Of a stretch of 64,000 bases of DNA, positions 19,647-29,891 are shown piece after piece. The position numbers and the translations under genes are program-made. The notes beneath the pieces are model-generated. The model made no database searches. It had not been told where the DNA came from and saw only the letters and a program-made list of their open reading frames with translations. The stretch spans positions 1-64,000 of the forward strand of contig CACGJO010000005.1 in NCBI GenBank assembly GCA_902573425.1, read 5' to 3'. Positions within the stretch are counted from its first letter, which is position 1. Each line of letters opens with the position of its first letter. The stretch comes from an uncultured Pelagibacteraceae bacterium (GTDB lineage: Bacteria > Pseudomonadota > Alphaproteobacteria > Pelagibacterales > Pelagibacteraceae).

Positions 19647-19663
19647 AACAAAAAAAAATAAAT

Positions 19664-20782
19664 ATGTCAGTTAAGTCAAAAAGCATTCAAAACAAATCTA
19701 AAGATGAAAGATTACGTAAAGTTTCAAATTTAAAAGTTTTATTAAACAGACCTGAACTAGGTGCACTAGGTGGATCAGTCCTTGTATTTATTTTTTTTGG
19801 TATCGTTGCAGGTGATACTGGAATGTTTAGTGCATATGGAACGATTAATTTTTTAGAAGTCTCAGCCAATCTTGGAATAATTGCAATTGCTGCAGCACTT
19901 TTAATGATAGGTGGAGAATTTGATTTATCAGTTGGATCTATGATTGGTTTTGCTGGCATATGTATAGCGATACCAGCAATTTATTGGGGCTGGCCATTGT
20001 GGTCGAGTATTCTGTTTGCTTTCTCCATGGCTGTTCTTGTTGGATATGCAAATGGTATACTAGTTGTCAGAACAGGTTTACCATCCTTTATTGTAACACT
20101 TGCAATGCTATTTATTTTACGTGGAGCAACATTAGCTCTAACAAGATTAATTACAGGCAGAACACAGGTTCCCGGTTTAAGAGTGCTGATCGAAAATGAT
20201 CCAATTGCATGGATTTTTTCTGCAGATGCATTCAAAGGAGTCTTTACATGGCTGGGTTCATTAGGTCTTATAGCGTTAAGACAAGACGGAACACCTTTAG
20301 CTACTGGTATTCCTGCATCGGTTTTGTGGTGGGTTGGAATGACAATTTTTGCAACATGGTTATTAATGAAAACAAGATATGGTAACTGGATATTTGCTTC
20401 TGGAGGAGACAAGCTTGGTGCTAGAAACGTCGGTGTACCAGTTGGTAGAGTAAAAATTAGTTTATTTATTGGAACAGCAGTGGCAGCAACTATTTATGCT
20501 TGTGTTCAAGTATTAGATGCTGGGTCAGCTGATACAATGAGAGGTTTTTTGAAAGAATTAGAAGCAATTGTTGCTGCTGTTGTTGGAGGATGTTTATTAA
20601 CCGGTGGTTATGGTTCAGCAATTGGTGCAGCGTTTGGCGCTTTAATATTTGGAACAGTTTCAATGGGAATTTATTATACAGATGTAGATACTGATTGGTT
20701 TAAAGTCTTTTTAGGAGCAATGATGTTGATTGCTGTTATTTTTAATAATTTTATTAGAAGAAGAGTTACTGAGAATAAATAA
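19664..20782 (+). CDS. Sugar ABC transporter permease (RbsC/inositol type)
   Basis: [43 protein letters not shown] motifs. Confidence 0.92.
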   Translation: MSVKSKSIQNKSKDERLRKVSNLKVLLNRPELGALGGSVLVFIFFGIVAGDTGMFSAYGTINFLEVSANLGIIAIAAALLMIGGEFDLSVGSMIGFAGICIAIPAIYWGWPLWSSILFAFSMAVLVGYANGILVVRTGLPSFIVTLAMLFILRGATLALTRLITGRTQVPGLRVLIENDPIAWIFSADAFKGVFTWLGSLGLIALRQDGTPLATGIPASVLWWVGMTIFATWLLMKTRYGNWIFASGGDKLGARNVGVPVGRVKISLFIGTAVAATIYACVQVLDAGSADTMRGFLKELEAIVAAVVGGCLLTGGYGSAIGAAFGALIFGTVSMGIYYTDVDTDWFKVFLGAMMLIAVIFNNFIRRRVTENK

Positions 20783-21576
20783 TGTCAAATAATTTAGTTG
20801 AATTTAATAATATAAGTAAATTTTTTGGGTCTGTTATAGCTCTTAAAGATGTAACTATGCATATTAAAAAGGGTCAAATTATGTGTTTACTTGGCGATAA
20901 TGGTGCTGGCAAATCAACATTAATAAAAACATTATCAGGCGTTCACAAACCAGATGAGGGAGAAATTATAGTTGACGGAAAACAAACCGTATTTGACTCG
21001 CCACGAGATGCCTTAGACCTTGGTATAGCAACAGTTTATCAAGATTTAGCTCTTGTATCTTTGATGAGCGTGACTAGAAATTTTTTTATGGGAAGAGAAC
21101 CAATGAAAGGGTTTGGCCCTTTTAAAACCTTTGATGTTAATAAAGCAAACAGTATAGCTTCAGAAAGAATGGGCCAAATAGGAATTGATGTCAGAGATCC
21201 ATCGCAGGCTGTCGGCACAATGTCAGGTGGAGAAAGGCAATGTTTGGCAATCTCTAGAGCAATTTACTTTGGTGCAAAAGTTTTAATTCTAGATGAACCA
21301 ACTTCTGCGCTCGGTGTTCACCAAGCATCGGTAGTTCTAAAATATATTGTAAAAGCAGCTGCCTCTGGTTTAGGGGTTATTCTAATTACACATAACGTTC
21401 ATCATGCATATCCAGTAGGAAATAGTTTTACAATATTAAATAGAGGTAAAAGCATGGGTACTTTTGACAAAAAAGATCTTTCGAGAGAAAAACTATTAGG
21501 TATGATGGCAGGTGGCGAAGAGCTCGATAAGCTTGAAGTAGAACTAAAAGAAATTGATAGAACTAATAAAAATTAA
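20782..21576 (+). CDS. Sugar ABC transporter ATP-binding protein
   Basis: [16 protein letters not shown] Walker [15 protein letters not shown] signature, [12 protein letters not shown] Walker B. Confidence 0.95.
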   Translation: MSNNLVEFNNISKFFGSVIALKDVTMHIKKGQIMCLLGDNGAGKSTLIKTLSGVHKPDEGEIIVDGKQTVFDSPRDALDLGIATVYQDLALVSLMSVTRNFFMGREPMKGFGPFKTFDVNKANSIASERMGQIGIDVRDPSQAVGTMSGGERQCLAISRAIYFGAKVLILDEPTSALGVHQASVVLKYIVKAAASGLGVILITHNVHHAYPVGNSFTILNRGKSMGTFDKKDLSREKLLGMMAGGEELDKLEVELKEIDRTNKN

Positions 21577-22481
21577 TGCAAATTGGAATAGACCTTGGTG
21601 CTACTAAAATAGAATATGTTTTATTAGACAATAATAATAAAGAATTAGAAAGAAATAGATCCGAAACACCAAAAGATTTTGGAAAAACAATTATCGTAAT
21701 AACTGATATTATTGAAAAACTTCAAAAAAAATATAATTCAAAATTTGTAGTTGGTATTTGTCATCCAGGTAATCTTGATAGCACATCCGGGTTAATAAAA
21801 AATGCACATAATTCGATGTGGTTAAATGATAAAAGTTTGATAACTGAATTAAAAAAAAAAATTGATAACGATGTATTTTCTGAGAACGACGCAAATTGTT
21901 TTAGTTTGTCAGAAGCATTAGATGGAGCAGCAAGGCACTACAATAGTGTATTTGGAATTATTTTAGGTTCTGGTTGCGGGGGTGGTTTGGTAATTAATAA
22001 AAAAATTGTCTCAGGAGCAAACGGTCTAGGTGGCGAATGGAGCTTAAATCAAATGCCGTTGAAAGAAATTAAATCCAACATAGATAATAATGGAAAATTT
22101 GATTTTTCGCAGAGAATAGAGGGACACCTATCTGGTAAATCAATTGAAAAAAATTTTAATACTTTATTTAAAAAAAAATTAACCGCAAAAGAAATATTTA
22201 CCAAATATAGAGATAAAGATGCTGATGCATCAAACTTCATTATCAGCTATAAAGAAAACCTAGCAAGAAGTTTAGTAATAATTATTACAACAATTGACCC
22301 GGACGCTATAGTTTTTGGCGGTGGTGTATCAAATGAAATTGATTTCTTAGATGAACTTAAAAGTATGTCTGCAAAATTACTGAATGAAAAAAGCCTTAAA
22401 ACGGTTTTTCTTAAACCAATTTATGGTGACGCAAGCGGCGTAAGAGGAGCTGCATTATTAGGAAGACAAAATCTAATTTAA
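21576..22481 (+). CDS. ROK-family sugar kinase
   Basis: IGIDLGATKIEYVLLD, NDANCFSLSEA, GIILGSGCGGGLVI, GANGLGGEW motifs. Confidence 0.9.
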   Translation: MQIGIDLGATKIEYVLLDNNNKELERNRSETPKDFGKTIIVITDIIEKLQKKYNSKFVVGICHPGNLDSTSGLIKNAHNSMWLNDKSLITELKKKIDNDVFSENDANCFSLSEALDGAARHYNSVFGIILGSGCGGGLVINKKIVSGANGLGGEWSLNQMPLKEIKSNIDNNGKFDFSQRIEGHLSGKSIEKNFNTLFKKKLTAKEIFTKYRDKDADASNFIISYKENLARSLVIIITTIDPDAIVFGGGVSNEIDFLDELKSMSAKLLNEKSLKTVFLKPIYGDASGVRGAALLGRQNLI

Positions 22482-23737
22482 TTATTTAGCTTTAAATCTA
22501 AATACAAAGCCGCCGACCAAGAAAAGTTATTAGCCCCTAAACATTCACCAGTTTTGTAATTATAGTATTCATGAAATTTTTTATTTTCCAATAATTCCAA
22601 AGTCTTATTTTTAATTAAATTAGAAAATTTTTTATCTTTATCAAGCAAACCTTGATAAACTATCCAATTGGAATTTATCCAAACAGGACCCCTCCAATAT
22701 CTTGTTTCTTCAAAAGTTTTATCTTTAGGATTAACTGTTGTAAAAAAATATTCATTCTGTGAATTATACTCTTTAAGCTTGTTAATAATTTTATTATTTA
22801 TATCTTCATTTCGAAGGTTTGCGAACAATACAAAATAATTAGAAATTGCATCTACCTTAATTAAATTGTGGTTCTTAAAATCATAAGAAAAAAAACTGTG
22901 TTCTTCATCTTTATAAAATTTTATTAAACTTTCTTCTGACTTTGATATTTTATTCTTAAGATCTGCAAAATCTAAATTAAATTTTTTTGCAACCTCAACA
23001 AGATCTTTTGTGGCTCTAATTAGTATTGAATTAAAACCAATATCAATCACGTTAAACATTGAGTCATTTACAATTTTACTTGGATTATATTTATCTTTTT
23101 TAAATTGATTTAATAGAGTTATATAACCATCATAATCCTTTTTAAGAGGTCTGTTCGAACTTCTTGAAACATTAAGATCTCTTCTTTCATACTTTAAATT
23201 TTTCTCAATTTTAACTTTATCTAATGATGAGTCCCAAATAGGTGAGTTATCAAGTCCACTTTCCCAAGGATGGATAATTGAAACAAGACCTATTTTATTT
23301 GTATCTCTGTAATTAAAAAACCAGTCCAAATATTTTTTTAATTTTTTTATTATAGTTTCTACTCTTTTTAACTGACTTTGATTTAATTTATTTTGGTCTA
23401 CAATTTTTTTAATTATTGTTGCAATTATTGGTGGCTGTGTAATACCGGAAGAGGGTATCTTATTACCACAATCCCATGTTTTATGATTTGGAAAATAACT
23501 TTCGTCATTATCATGAAATAGAATGTGAGGTATCATGCCATCATCCCACTGACCTGATATAAGTTTTTCTAATTCTACAATCGCATACTCCAAATTAAAA
23601 TATGAGTATCCCAATGCTATGAAAGCCGAGTCCCAATTCCACTGTGCAGGATATAATTCATTATTTGTAGGTAGCGTGTAACCAGATCTTCTATTATTTT
23701 TTAAAACTTCTTTTGCAATTTCGATTGTTTCTTTCAT
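22478..23737 (-). CDS. GH63/MGH-like (alpha/alpha)6-barrel glycoside hydrolase
   Basis: LYPAQWNWDSAFIALGYSY, WESGLDNSPIWD, RYWRGPVWINSNW, FSWSAALYLDL motifs typical of GH63-like hydrolases. Confidence 0.8.
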   Translation of the reverse strand: MKETIEIAKEVLKNNRRSGYTLPTNNELYPAQWNWDSAFIALGYSYFNLEYAIVELEKLISGQWDDGMIPHILFHDNDESYFPNHKTWDCGNKIPSSGITQPPIIATIIKKIVDQNKLNQSQLKRVETIIKKLKKYLDWFFNYRDTNKIGLVSIIHPWESGLDNSPIWDSSLDKVKIEKNLKYERRDLNVSRSSNRPLKKDYDGYITLLNQFKKDKYNPSKIVNDSMFNVIDIGFNSILIRATKDLVEVAKKFNLDFADLKNKISKSEESLIKFYKDEEHSFFSYDFKNHNLIKVDAISNYFVLFANLRNEDINNKIINKLKEYNSQNEYFFTTVNPKDKTFEETRYWRGPVWINSNWIVYQGLLDKDKKFSNLIKNKTLELLENKKFHEYYNYKTGECLGANNFSWSAALYLDLKLNN

Positions 23738-24936
23738 TAACCCTTAACGCTTCCTGCGGTTAATCCACTTACAAGATATTTTTCAAAATAAACAAAAATC
23801 AAAAGAATTGGCAAAGTCACAACAACAGATCCAGCCATTAAATATTGTCTAGGTGTTTCAGCATCTCCAGTTAAATGATTAATTGCTCTAGACAAAGTAA
23901 ATGATTTTGGATTATCCAAAAACATCAATGAAAATAAAAACTCATTCCACGCGATCATAAAAACATACAATGCTACAGATGCAATTGCTGGTAAACTTAG
24001 TGGAATAATAATTTTAGCTATTATACCAAACCAGTTTTGGCCATCTATAAGACCAGCGTCTTCAATTTCTTTTGGAATACTTTTGAAATATCCTTGAAGC
24101 ATATAAATAGCTACTGGCAGTGTTGTTGCTGTATAAACAATTAAAAGACCTTCAATTGAATTTCTTAATCCCAACTGACTAAAGACGGTGTAAAGAGGTA
24201 TTACTAAAACAATGGCAGGAAACATATATATAATTAATATTGATGTTGATAAAAAAGTTTTACCAAAAAAGTTTAGCCTAGCTACAGCATAGGCCGCCGG
24301 TATTGCAAAGATCAAAGTAATAATTACAGTTCCTATTGAAACTATAGAGCTTGTGAAAATATATCTTCCAAAGTCGTATGTTTTAAAAATTACTAAGTAA
24401 GATTTAAATTGGTCAGAAATATTTTTGGTAAAATCAATACTTAAATCTAAAGGATTATACAATAATGCTGCTTGTAATTTAAAACTTGTAACGAACATTA
24501 AATAAAATGGAAACAAAATGATAAAAGCAAAAAATACAATCGCAAATAAAGACAAGAAGTCAAAAACGATTTTTTCAGAAACAAAATCTTCTTTAAGATA
24601 ATTTAAGTTATAATTCTTAACCCTATTTGTAAAAAATAAACTTATTAAAAGAATTCCAACGTTATACCAAATTGGAGCACTTTCATTCATTGCAATGTAA
24701 ATAAAAGTAAATATTAATGGTAGCACCACTATTTTAATTAAATGATTAATTTTCTTACCAATAAAAACAAGTGATAAACTTAATAATAAGGCTAAAAGAA
24801 AATTTATATTGAAATTTATTTCTGTTAACTTAAGTCCTTGAAGAGTTGCCATTATTTTCCAAATTGAACCTACTAACGTCAGAAAAATAGATGATATAAA
24901 TAAATAAATTAATAATGGTTTATATCTCATTTGCAC
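23737..24936 (-). CDS. Carbohydrate ABC transporter permease (MalG type) with N-terminal multi-TM extension
   Basis: EIEDAGLIDGQNWFGIIAKIIIPLSLPAI EAA loop; ~140 aa hydrophobic extension before the MalG core. Confidence 0.9.
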   Translation of the reverse strand: MQMRYKPLLIYLFISSIFLTLVGSIWKIMATLQGLKLTEINFNINFLLALLLSLSLVFIGKKINHLIKIVVLPLIFTFIYIAMNESAPIWYNVGILLISLFFTNRVKNYNLNYLKEDFVSEKIVFDFLSLFAIVFFAFIILFPFYLMFVTSFKLQAALLYNPLDLSIDFTKNISDQFKSYLVIFKTYDFGRYIFTSSIVSIGTVIITLIFAIPAAYAVARLNFFGKTFLSTSILIIYMFPAIVLVIPLYTVFSQLGLRNSIEGLLIVYTATTLPVAIYMLQGYFKSIPKEIEDAGLIDGQNWFGIIAKIIIPLSLPAIASVALYVFMIAWNEFLFSLMFLDNPKSFTLSRAINHLTGDAETPRQYLMAGSVVVTLPILLIFVYFEKYLVSGLTAGSVKG

Positions 24937-26179
24937 GCTTCCCGATTAATTTAAAATAAACAATCATAAAAATTATTAATAACATAACTATAACAATTGA
25001 AACTGCTGACCCCATTCCTATGTTAGAAACAGCAAAACCTTGTTGGTAAACATTTATTGGCAAAGTTCTTGTTCCTGATGCACCCCCGGTTAAAAGAAAA
25101 ATGTCTTCAAATTTATTAAAATTCCAAATAAATCTAATCATAAATAAAATAGATAAAATTGCTGTTATCTGTGGCAGAGTAATATTAATAAATTTTCTTA
25201 GTGGACCGGCGCCATCAACCTCAGCAGCTTCATACAAATCTTTTGGTACCGCCTGCAATCTCGCAAGAATAAACAAGAAGGCTAGGGGGAAATATCTCCA
25301 AATCTCAAACATTATTACTGTAGTTAGTGCCAACCTTAATTTAATGTCAAAACCTAAAAGATTTAGTGTCATATACTTCTGACCTAATAAATTTATCGGC
25401 TTATCAATAATTCCAAAGTTAACTAGTAAAGCATTTAAAGTTCCACTATTTGGATCTAACAATAAAGTCCACGTGTATGCTAACGCAACAACAGGTCCAA
25501 CATATGGAAATAGCAGAATACTTCTCATAAAAGTTCTACCATAAAACTTTTGATTTACTAATTGTGCTGCAAACATACCAAAAATGATTGCACCAACTGT
25601 TCCAAAAAAAGTAAAATAAAAAGTAGTTAGTAATAAATCTAAAAATTCATTTTCATTAAAAACCTGTTTGAAGTTTTTTAAAGTAAATTTTGTGGTTAAT
25701 AAAATATTGTCAGCATCACCAGAAAGCTTGGGTTTTTGAGATCTAATAGTATTTTTATCAATTACATAATTATTAATATTTTGAATAATAATCTCAAAAT
25801 TTTCTCTATATTTAGCTTCCCAGTTTCCAAAATCACATTTAATTTTTTTTGATTTAAATTCGCATCTTGAGTCAAGATTAACAGGTTCAATGTTTCTTGG
25901 TAAATTATCTGAAAATTTAATATTATTAATACCTTCAATTAGTGAACTGTTTCTTAGCCTATAAACTATTTTTAATTTAGTTTTATCTTCAGGAATACTT
26001 TTTACTATTTTTTTCGCTCTTGGCTCAGGAATCCTAATATCTTTTAATTGTACTTCTTTAAAACTTATCCAAATATTTGCAAAAATCGGAAATAACACTA
26101 TAGCGAAAACTAAAAATACCGCTGGTAATAAGAGCGTGTAAGCTGTTCTTTTTTCTATTTTTGATAATGTATCGTTCAT
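24920..26179 (-). CDS. Carbohydrate ABC transporter permease (MalF type) with large periplasmic insertion
   Basis: DLYEAAEVDGAGPLRKFINITLPQI EAA loop; ~110 aa soluble insert after TM1. Confidence 0.9.
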   Translation of the reverse strand: MNDTLSKIEKRTAYTLLLPAVFLVFAIVLFPIFANIWISFKEVQLKDIRIPEPRAKKIVKSIPEDKTKLKIVYRLRNSSLIEGINNIKFSDNLPRNIEPVNLDSRCEFKSKKIKCDFGNWEAKYRENFEIIIQNINNYVIDKNTIRSQKPKLSGDADNILLTTKFTLKNFKQVFNENEFLDLLLTTFYFTFFGTVGAIIFGMFAAQLVNQKFYGRTFMRSILLFPYVGPVVALAYTWTLLLDPNSGTLNALLVNFGIIDKPINLLGQKYMTLNLLGFDIKLRLALTTVIMFEIWRYFPLAFLFILARLQAVPKDLYEAAEVDGAGPLRKFINITLPQITAILSILFMIRFIWNFNKFEDIFLLTGGASGTRTLPINVYQQGFAVSNIGMGSAVSIVIVMLLIIFMIVYFKLIGKRANEI

Positions 26180-26181
26180 AT

Positions 26182-26214
26182 AAAAAGCGGATAATATTAT
26201 ATTACCCGCTTTTT
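26182..26214 (-). terminator. Hairpin between MalE-like and MalF-like genes
   Basis: Inverted repeat AAAAAGCGG ... CCGCTTTTT with T-run on the minus strand. Confidence 0.65.
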
Positions 26215-26227
26215 AAAAATATTTTTA

Positions 26228-27550
26228 CTAAAATTTAGCTAATTCAGCGTTGATTTTATCAACTGCTTCATCTGCTGAAATTTGATCATCAATAAATTCT
26301 CTTGTGATTCTATTTAAGAATTGTGCATTGATGATTTTTGATGCTCTAGAAAGTTCACCTTCTTTAACACCCCATCTGTTAGCAGTATCTAAACCTGCAA
26401 CAATGTTATTAATAACATCGCCAGAATAAAGTTCTGTTAAAGGTTTCTTTCTATCAACACCAACAGGAAGTTTACTCCAAGCTTTTGTAAACGCAGCTGG
26501 ATCACTAGCATTTCCTCTTCTTACAGGAAATTTACCTTCTGGTGCGATAGATAATGTAGCTGTGTAACCTTCATCCATTGAGTATTCGATGAATTTTTTA
26601 GCTTCATCAGTATCAGCATCAGCAGTAATACCAAAGTATCTAACATCAGCCCAAGCAGCACCTTTTTTATTATCTGGACCACTAAAGTTTGTAATAAATC
26701 CAGTTTTTGATGCTAGTTCTGGTGATGTAGGATCGCTATTTATTGTTGGAGGAGCAGAGTCTCTAAGACCAGCTAATTCATCCATAATAAATGGTGACCA
26801 AATAATCATTGGTGTTTTACCAGCAAAGTAAAGTGCTCTAGATTGTTTCCAGAATAATTCTCCTGGAGGGCTCGCTTTAGCAAGCTCTTTGTAAAATATT
26901 AAAGCATTTTTAAGTTCTTTACCTTGTTTTTTTGTTCCACCTTTTTTAACAAAATTAACTCCATTAGCTAAAAGCACATGTTCTAGCACTTGGCTCATAA
27001 AGTTTTCATCTGTTTTAGTAGCGGCAACGAATCCAAATCTGTCAGCATTAGATAAAGCTTTTACAGCTTTAGAAATGTTTTCATAATTTGTTGGTGGTTG
27101 AAGATTAAATTCTTTGAATAAATCTTTTCTGTAAACAACCATCTGTGTCCAGCCATCAACTGGTACAGCAGCGATTTTTCCACCTTTTTTTGCCATGTTA
27201 AGTGCACCTGGAGCAAAAGTATCTTTGCCCAAAGATTTAACAACTGCGTTGTTAGCATTAACATCTAATATCCCAGCTTCTGCCCATGGTAATACGTACT
27301 GAAGTGTATGATAGATCACATCAGGTAAATCACCTGCAGCTGCTGCAGCTGTCGCTCTTTTTCCAAGATCTTTTTCCTCAACAGGAATTACTTCTACTGC
27401 AATACCTGACTTGGCTTCAAAAGCTTTAGCCATTTCTTTTTGCTTTTCCATTCTTGCAGGCTGTACTTCAGTCGTCCAGAAAGTTATTCCAGCGAAGCTA
27501 GAGTTAGCCAAAAAGGTAAAAGCAAATAAATAAATTAATATTTTTCTCAT
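26228..27550 (-). CDS. Carbohydrate ABC transporter substrate-binding protein (MalE/UgpB-like)
   Basis: Signal peptide, ITFWTTEVQPARMEKQKEMAKAFEAKSGI; upstream of MalF/G-like permeases. Confidence 0.9.
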   Translation of the reverse strand: MRKILIYLFAFTFLANSSFAGITFWTTEVQPARMEKQKEMAKAFEAKSGIAVEVIPVEEKDLGKRATAAAAAGDLPDVIYHTLQYVLPWAEAGILDVNANNAVVKSLGKDTFAPGALNMAKKGGKIAAVPVDGWTQMVVYRKDLFKEFNLQPPTNYENISKAVKALSNADRFGFVAATKTDENFMSQVLEHVLLANGVNFVKKGGTKKQGKELKNALIFYKELAKASPPGELFWKQSRALYFAGKTPMIIWSPFIMDELAGLRDSAPPTINSDPTSPELASKTGFITNFSGPDNKKGAAWADVRYFGITADADTDEAKKFIEYSMDEGYTATLSIAPEGKFPVRRGNASDPAAFTKAWSKLPVGVDRKKPLTELYSGDVINNIVAGLDTANRWGVKEGELSRASKIINAQFLNRITREFIDDQISADEAVDKINAELAKF

Positions 27551-27708
27551 TTTTCCCCCATATGAATAATTAATTTAACGTGAAAACCTACCAAAACTGT
27601 CGAGAATGTGAACCCTATAAAAAAATTATAGAAGCTATCGAATTTTTACTTTACTTTATTTTTTTAAGAAAAATAAAACTAAATACCCTAAGTTAAACTT
27701 GAAGTTGT

Positions 27709-28722
27709 ATGGCTACTATAGAATTAAAAAATATTGAAAAATCTTTTGGTAACAACAAGGTAATTAATAATTTTAATATCAAAATTAGTGATGGCGAATT
27801 TATTGTATTAGTAGGTCCTTCTGGATGTGGAAAATCAACATTACTTAGAATGATTTCAGGTTTAGAGTCGGTTGATAAAGGTGAAATACATTTAAATAAT
27901 AAAATAATTAATAATTTAATTCCCTCAAAAAGAGGAATTGCTATGGTTTTTCAATCCTACGCCTTATACCCACACATGAATGTTTATGAAAACATGTCAT
28001 TTGGTTTAAAAACAGAAAAACTAAAAAAAAATGAAATTGATAAGAAAGTAAAAGACGCTGCCAAAACTCTTCAAATTGAAGATTTGCTTGAAAGAAAACC
28101 CAGACAGCTTTCAGGTGGTCAAAGGCAGAGAGTAGCTATTGGCCGCGCAATAACAAGGAACCCAAAACTTTTCTTATTTGATGAACCACTTTCGAATCTA
28201 GATGCAGCACTAAGATCAGAAATGCGTGTTGAAATATCAAAACTACACAAACAACTGAACACTAATATGATCTATGTAACCCATGATCAAATTGAAGCAA
28301 TGACACTAGCTGATAAAATTGTCATTTTGAATAACGGAAATGTTGAACAGGTTGGAACTCCAGATGAAATTTATAATAATCCAAGCAATATATTTGTAGC
28401 TGAATTCATAGGTGTACCAAAAATGAATATTTTGAAGAATGGTATAGAGTCTTTATTAAAGAATTTAAATTTGAAGCCAGAAACGTATTTAGGGATAAGA
28501 CCGGAACACATCCTTGCAAATGGAAATGGTGAAATAAAACTTGATATAAAAGTCGATCTTATTGAGAATCTAGGTTTTGAAAAAATTATTTATGCAACAT
28601 TCAAAGGTCAGGAATTAAGAATTAAAACATCTGATAACATTTCACAAAATCTTAAACAAATTTCATTTTCAAAGAATAAAATCTTTTTATTTGATAATAA
28701 TAAAAAAAGATATCGTATTTAG
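27709..28722 (+). CDS. Carbohydrate ABC transporter ATP-binding protein (MalK/UgpC/MsmK-like)
   Basis: GPSGCGKSTLLRMISGLE, LSGGQRQRVAIGRAI, FLFDEPLSNLDAALR motifs; C-terminal TOBE-like GIRPEHI. Confidence 0.95.
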   Translation: MATIELKNIEKSFGNNKVINNFNIKISDGEFIVLVGPSGCGKSTLLRMISGLESVDKGEIHLNNKIINNLIPSKRGIAMVFQSYALYPHMNVYENMSFGLKTEKLKKNEIDKKVKDAAKTLQIEDLLERKPRQLSGGQRQRVAIGRAITRNPKLFLFDEPLSNLDAALRSEMRVEISKLHKQLNTNMIYVTHDQIEAMTLADKIVILNNGNVEQVGTPDEIYNNPSNIFVAEFIGVPKMNILKNGIESLLKNLNLKPETYLGIRPEHILANGNGEIKLDIKVDLIENLGFEKIIYATFKGQELRIKTSDNISQNLKQISFSKNKIFLFDNNKKRYRI

Positions 28723-28728
28723 ACTGTT

Positions 28729-29886
28729 TTATTTCAATATTTTATTGACTTCTTTACTTGAAAATAATTTTGGTATTTGACAAGACGTTTTTATATTTAC
28801 TCGTTTACCTATTTTTGCTGCGTACATTATTGATTTAATTATGTCTAGTACGTGGAGCGAAAGTTCACCATTACATCTATGTTTTTTTTTATTCTTAATA
28901 CAATACGCCATCTCTGCTAAACCAACTCCTCTATAATTTGCATTTATTGGCGCTTCGTTAGCCCTGAGACTTTTTTGGCGAATATTTATTTTTCCTAGCG
29001 GCATTTTATTTGTTTTATATTCTTTCCAATCACCACCTAGCTTTTTACAAGTATAAACAGATCCACCAAACATATTTGGATCAGGTACAAGAATAGATCC
29101 TTTATCTCCGTACAATTCAATATGGTTCCTATGATGTGCAATAACATCAAAAGAAAGGGTAAATCTTATTATTGTTTTATTTTTAAAAAATATTGTTCCA
29201 AGATAAGTAGTTGGACAAAGTACTTTGATAGATTTACCTTTTCTAGGGCCAATACCAATTATTCTTCTTTTTTTATTCCACATCAAACTTCCCCACACTT
29301 GTTTTGCAGGACCAAGTAAATTAACCAATGCTGTTAAATAATATGGACCCATATCAATAACTGGACCACCTTCCTTTTTTGCAAACCAAGGTTCTGGATT
29401 TGGATGATAAGATTGAACACCAGGATAAGCAAAAATAATATTTCCTAAGTTAATTTTACCAATTTGATTTTTTTCTATTAATTCTTTTGATTTTTGATTT
29501 CCTCCGCCAAGAAAAGTATCTGGAGCATTACCAATATATAATTTTTTTCTTTTAGCGATTTTTACCAATTCTTTTCCATGTTCAACATCAATTGCCATTG
29601 GTTTTTCTGTATAAACATGTTTATTATTCAAAAGTGCTTTCTTTGAAACTTCAAAATGTGCTTTTGGTATTGTAAGGTTTAATATAATTTCAATTTCTTT
29701 ATCTTTAAGAATATCTTTAACACTTACTGCCTTTATTTTATAAAGAGATGCACATTTTTTTGCAGCCGAATGTTTGATATCGGCACATTTGATAATTCTA
29801 AAATTATTAAAGTATTTGTGACCTTTGAAATAAGTTTCGGCTATATGGCCACAACCAATAAGACCGACTTTGAATACTTTTTGCAT
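28729..29886 (-). CDS. Gfo/Idh/MocA-family oxidoreductase
   Basis: VGLIGCGHIAETYFKGH Rossmann motif, TEKPMAIDVEHGKELV. Confidence 0.9.
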   Translation of the reverse strand: MQKVFKVGLIGCGHIAETYFKGHKYFNNFRIIKCADIKHSAAKKCASLYKIKAVSVKDILKDKEIEIILNLTIPKAHFEVSKKALLNNKHVYTEKPMAIDVEHGKELVKIAKRKKLYIGNAPDTFLGGGNQKSKELIEKNQIGKINLGNIIFAYPGVQSYHPNPEPWFAKKEGGPVIDMGPYYLTALVNLLGPAKQVWGSLMWNKKRRIIGIGPRKGKSIKVLCPTTYLGTIFFKNKTIIRFTLSFDVIAHHRNHIELYGDKGSILVPDPNMFGGSVYTCKKLGGDWKEYKTNKMPLGKINIRQKSLRANEAPINANYRGVGLAEMAYCIKNKKKHRCNGELSLHVLDIIKSIMYAAKIGKRVNIKTSCQIPKLFSSKEVNKILK

Positions 29887-29891
29887 TTAGG

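Noticed and set aside
19981-20412. 143-aa minus-strand ORF and overlapping plus-strand ORF 19960..20199
   Set aside because: Both lie inside the ABC permease gene 19664-20782 in other frames; composition looks like shadow translation
20782-21576. Possible truncated sugar ABC ATPase (only one nucleotide-binding domain)
   Set aside because: RbsA-type ATPases often have two domains, but single-domain versions with this size are common in inositol/fructose-type systems; ends cleanly and overlaps next gene by the usual TAATGCA-style junction
26589-26831. Plus-strand ORF of 80 aa
   Set aside because: Antisense to the MalE-like binding protein; no motif support
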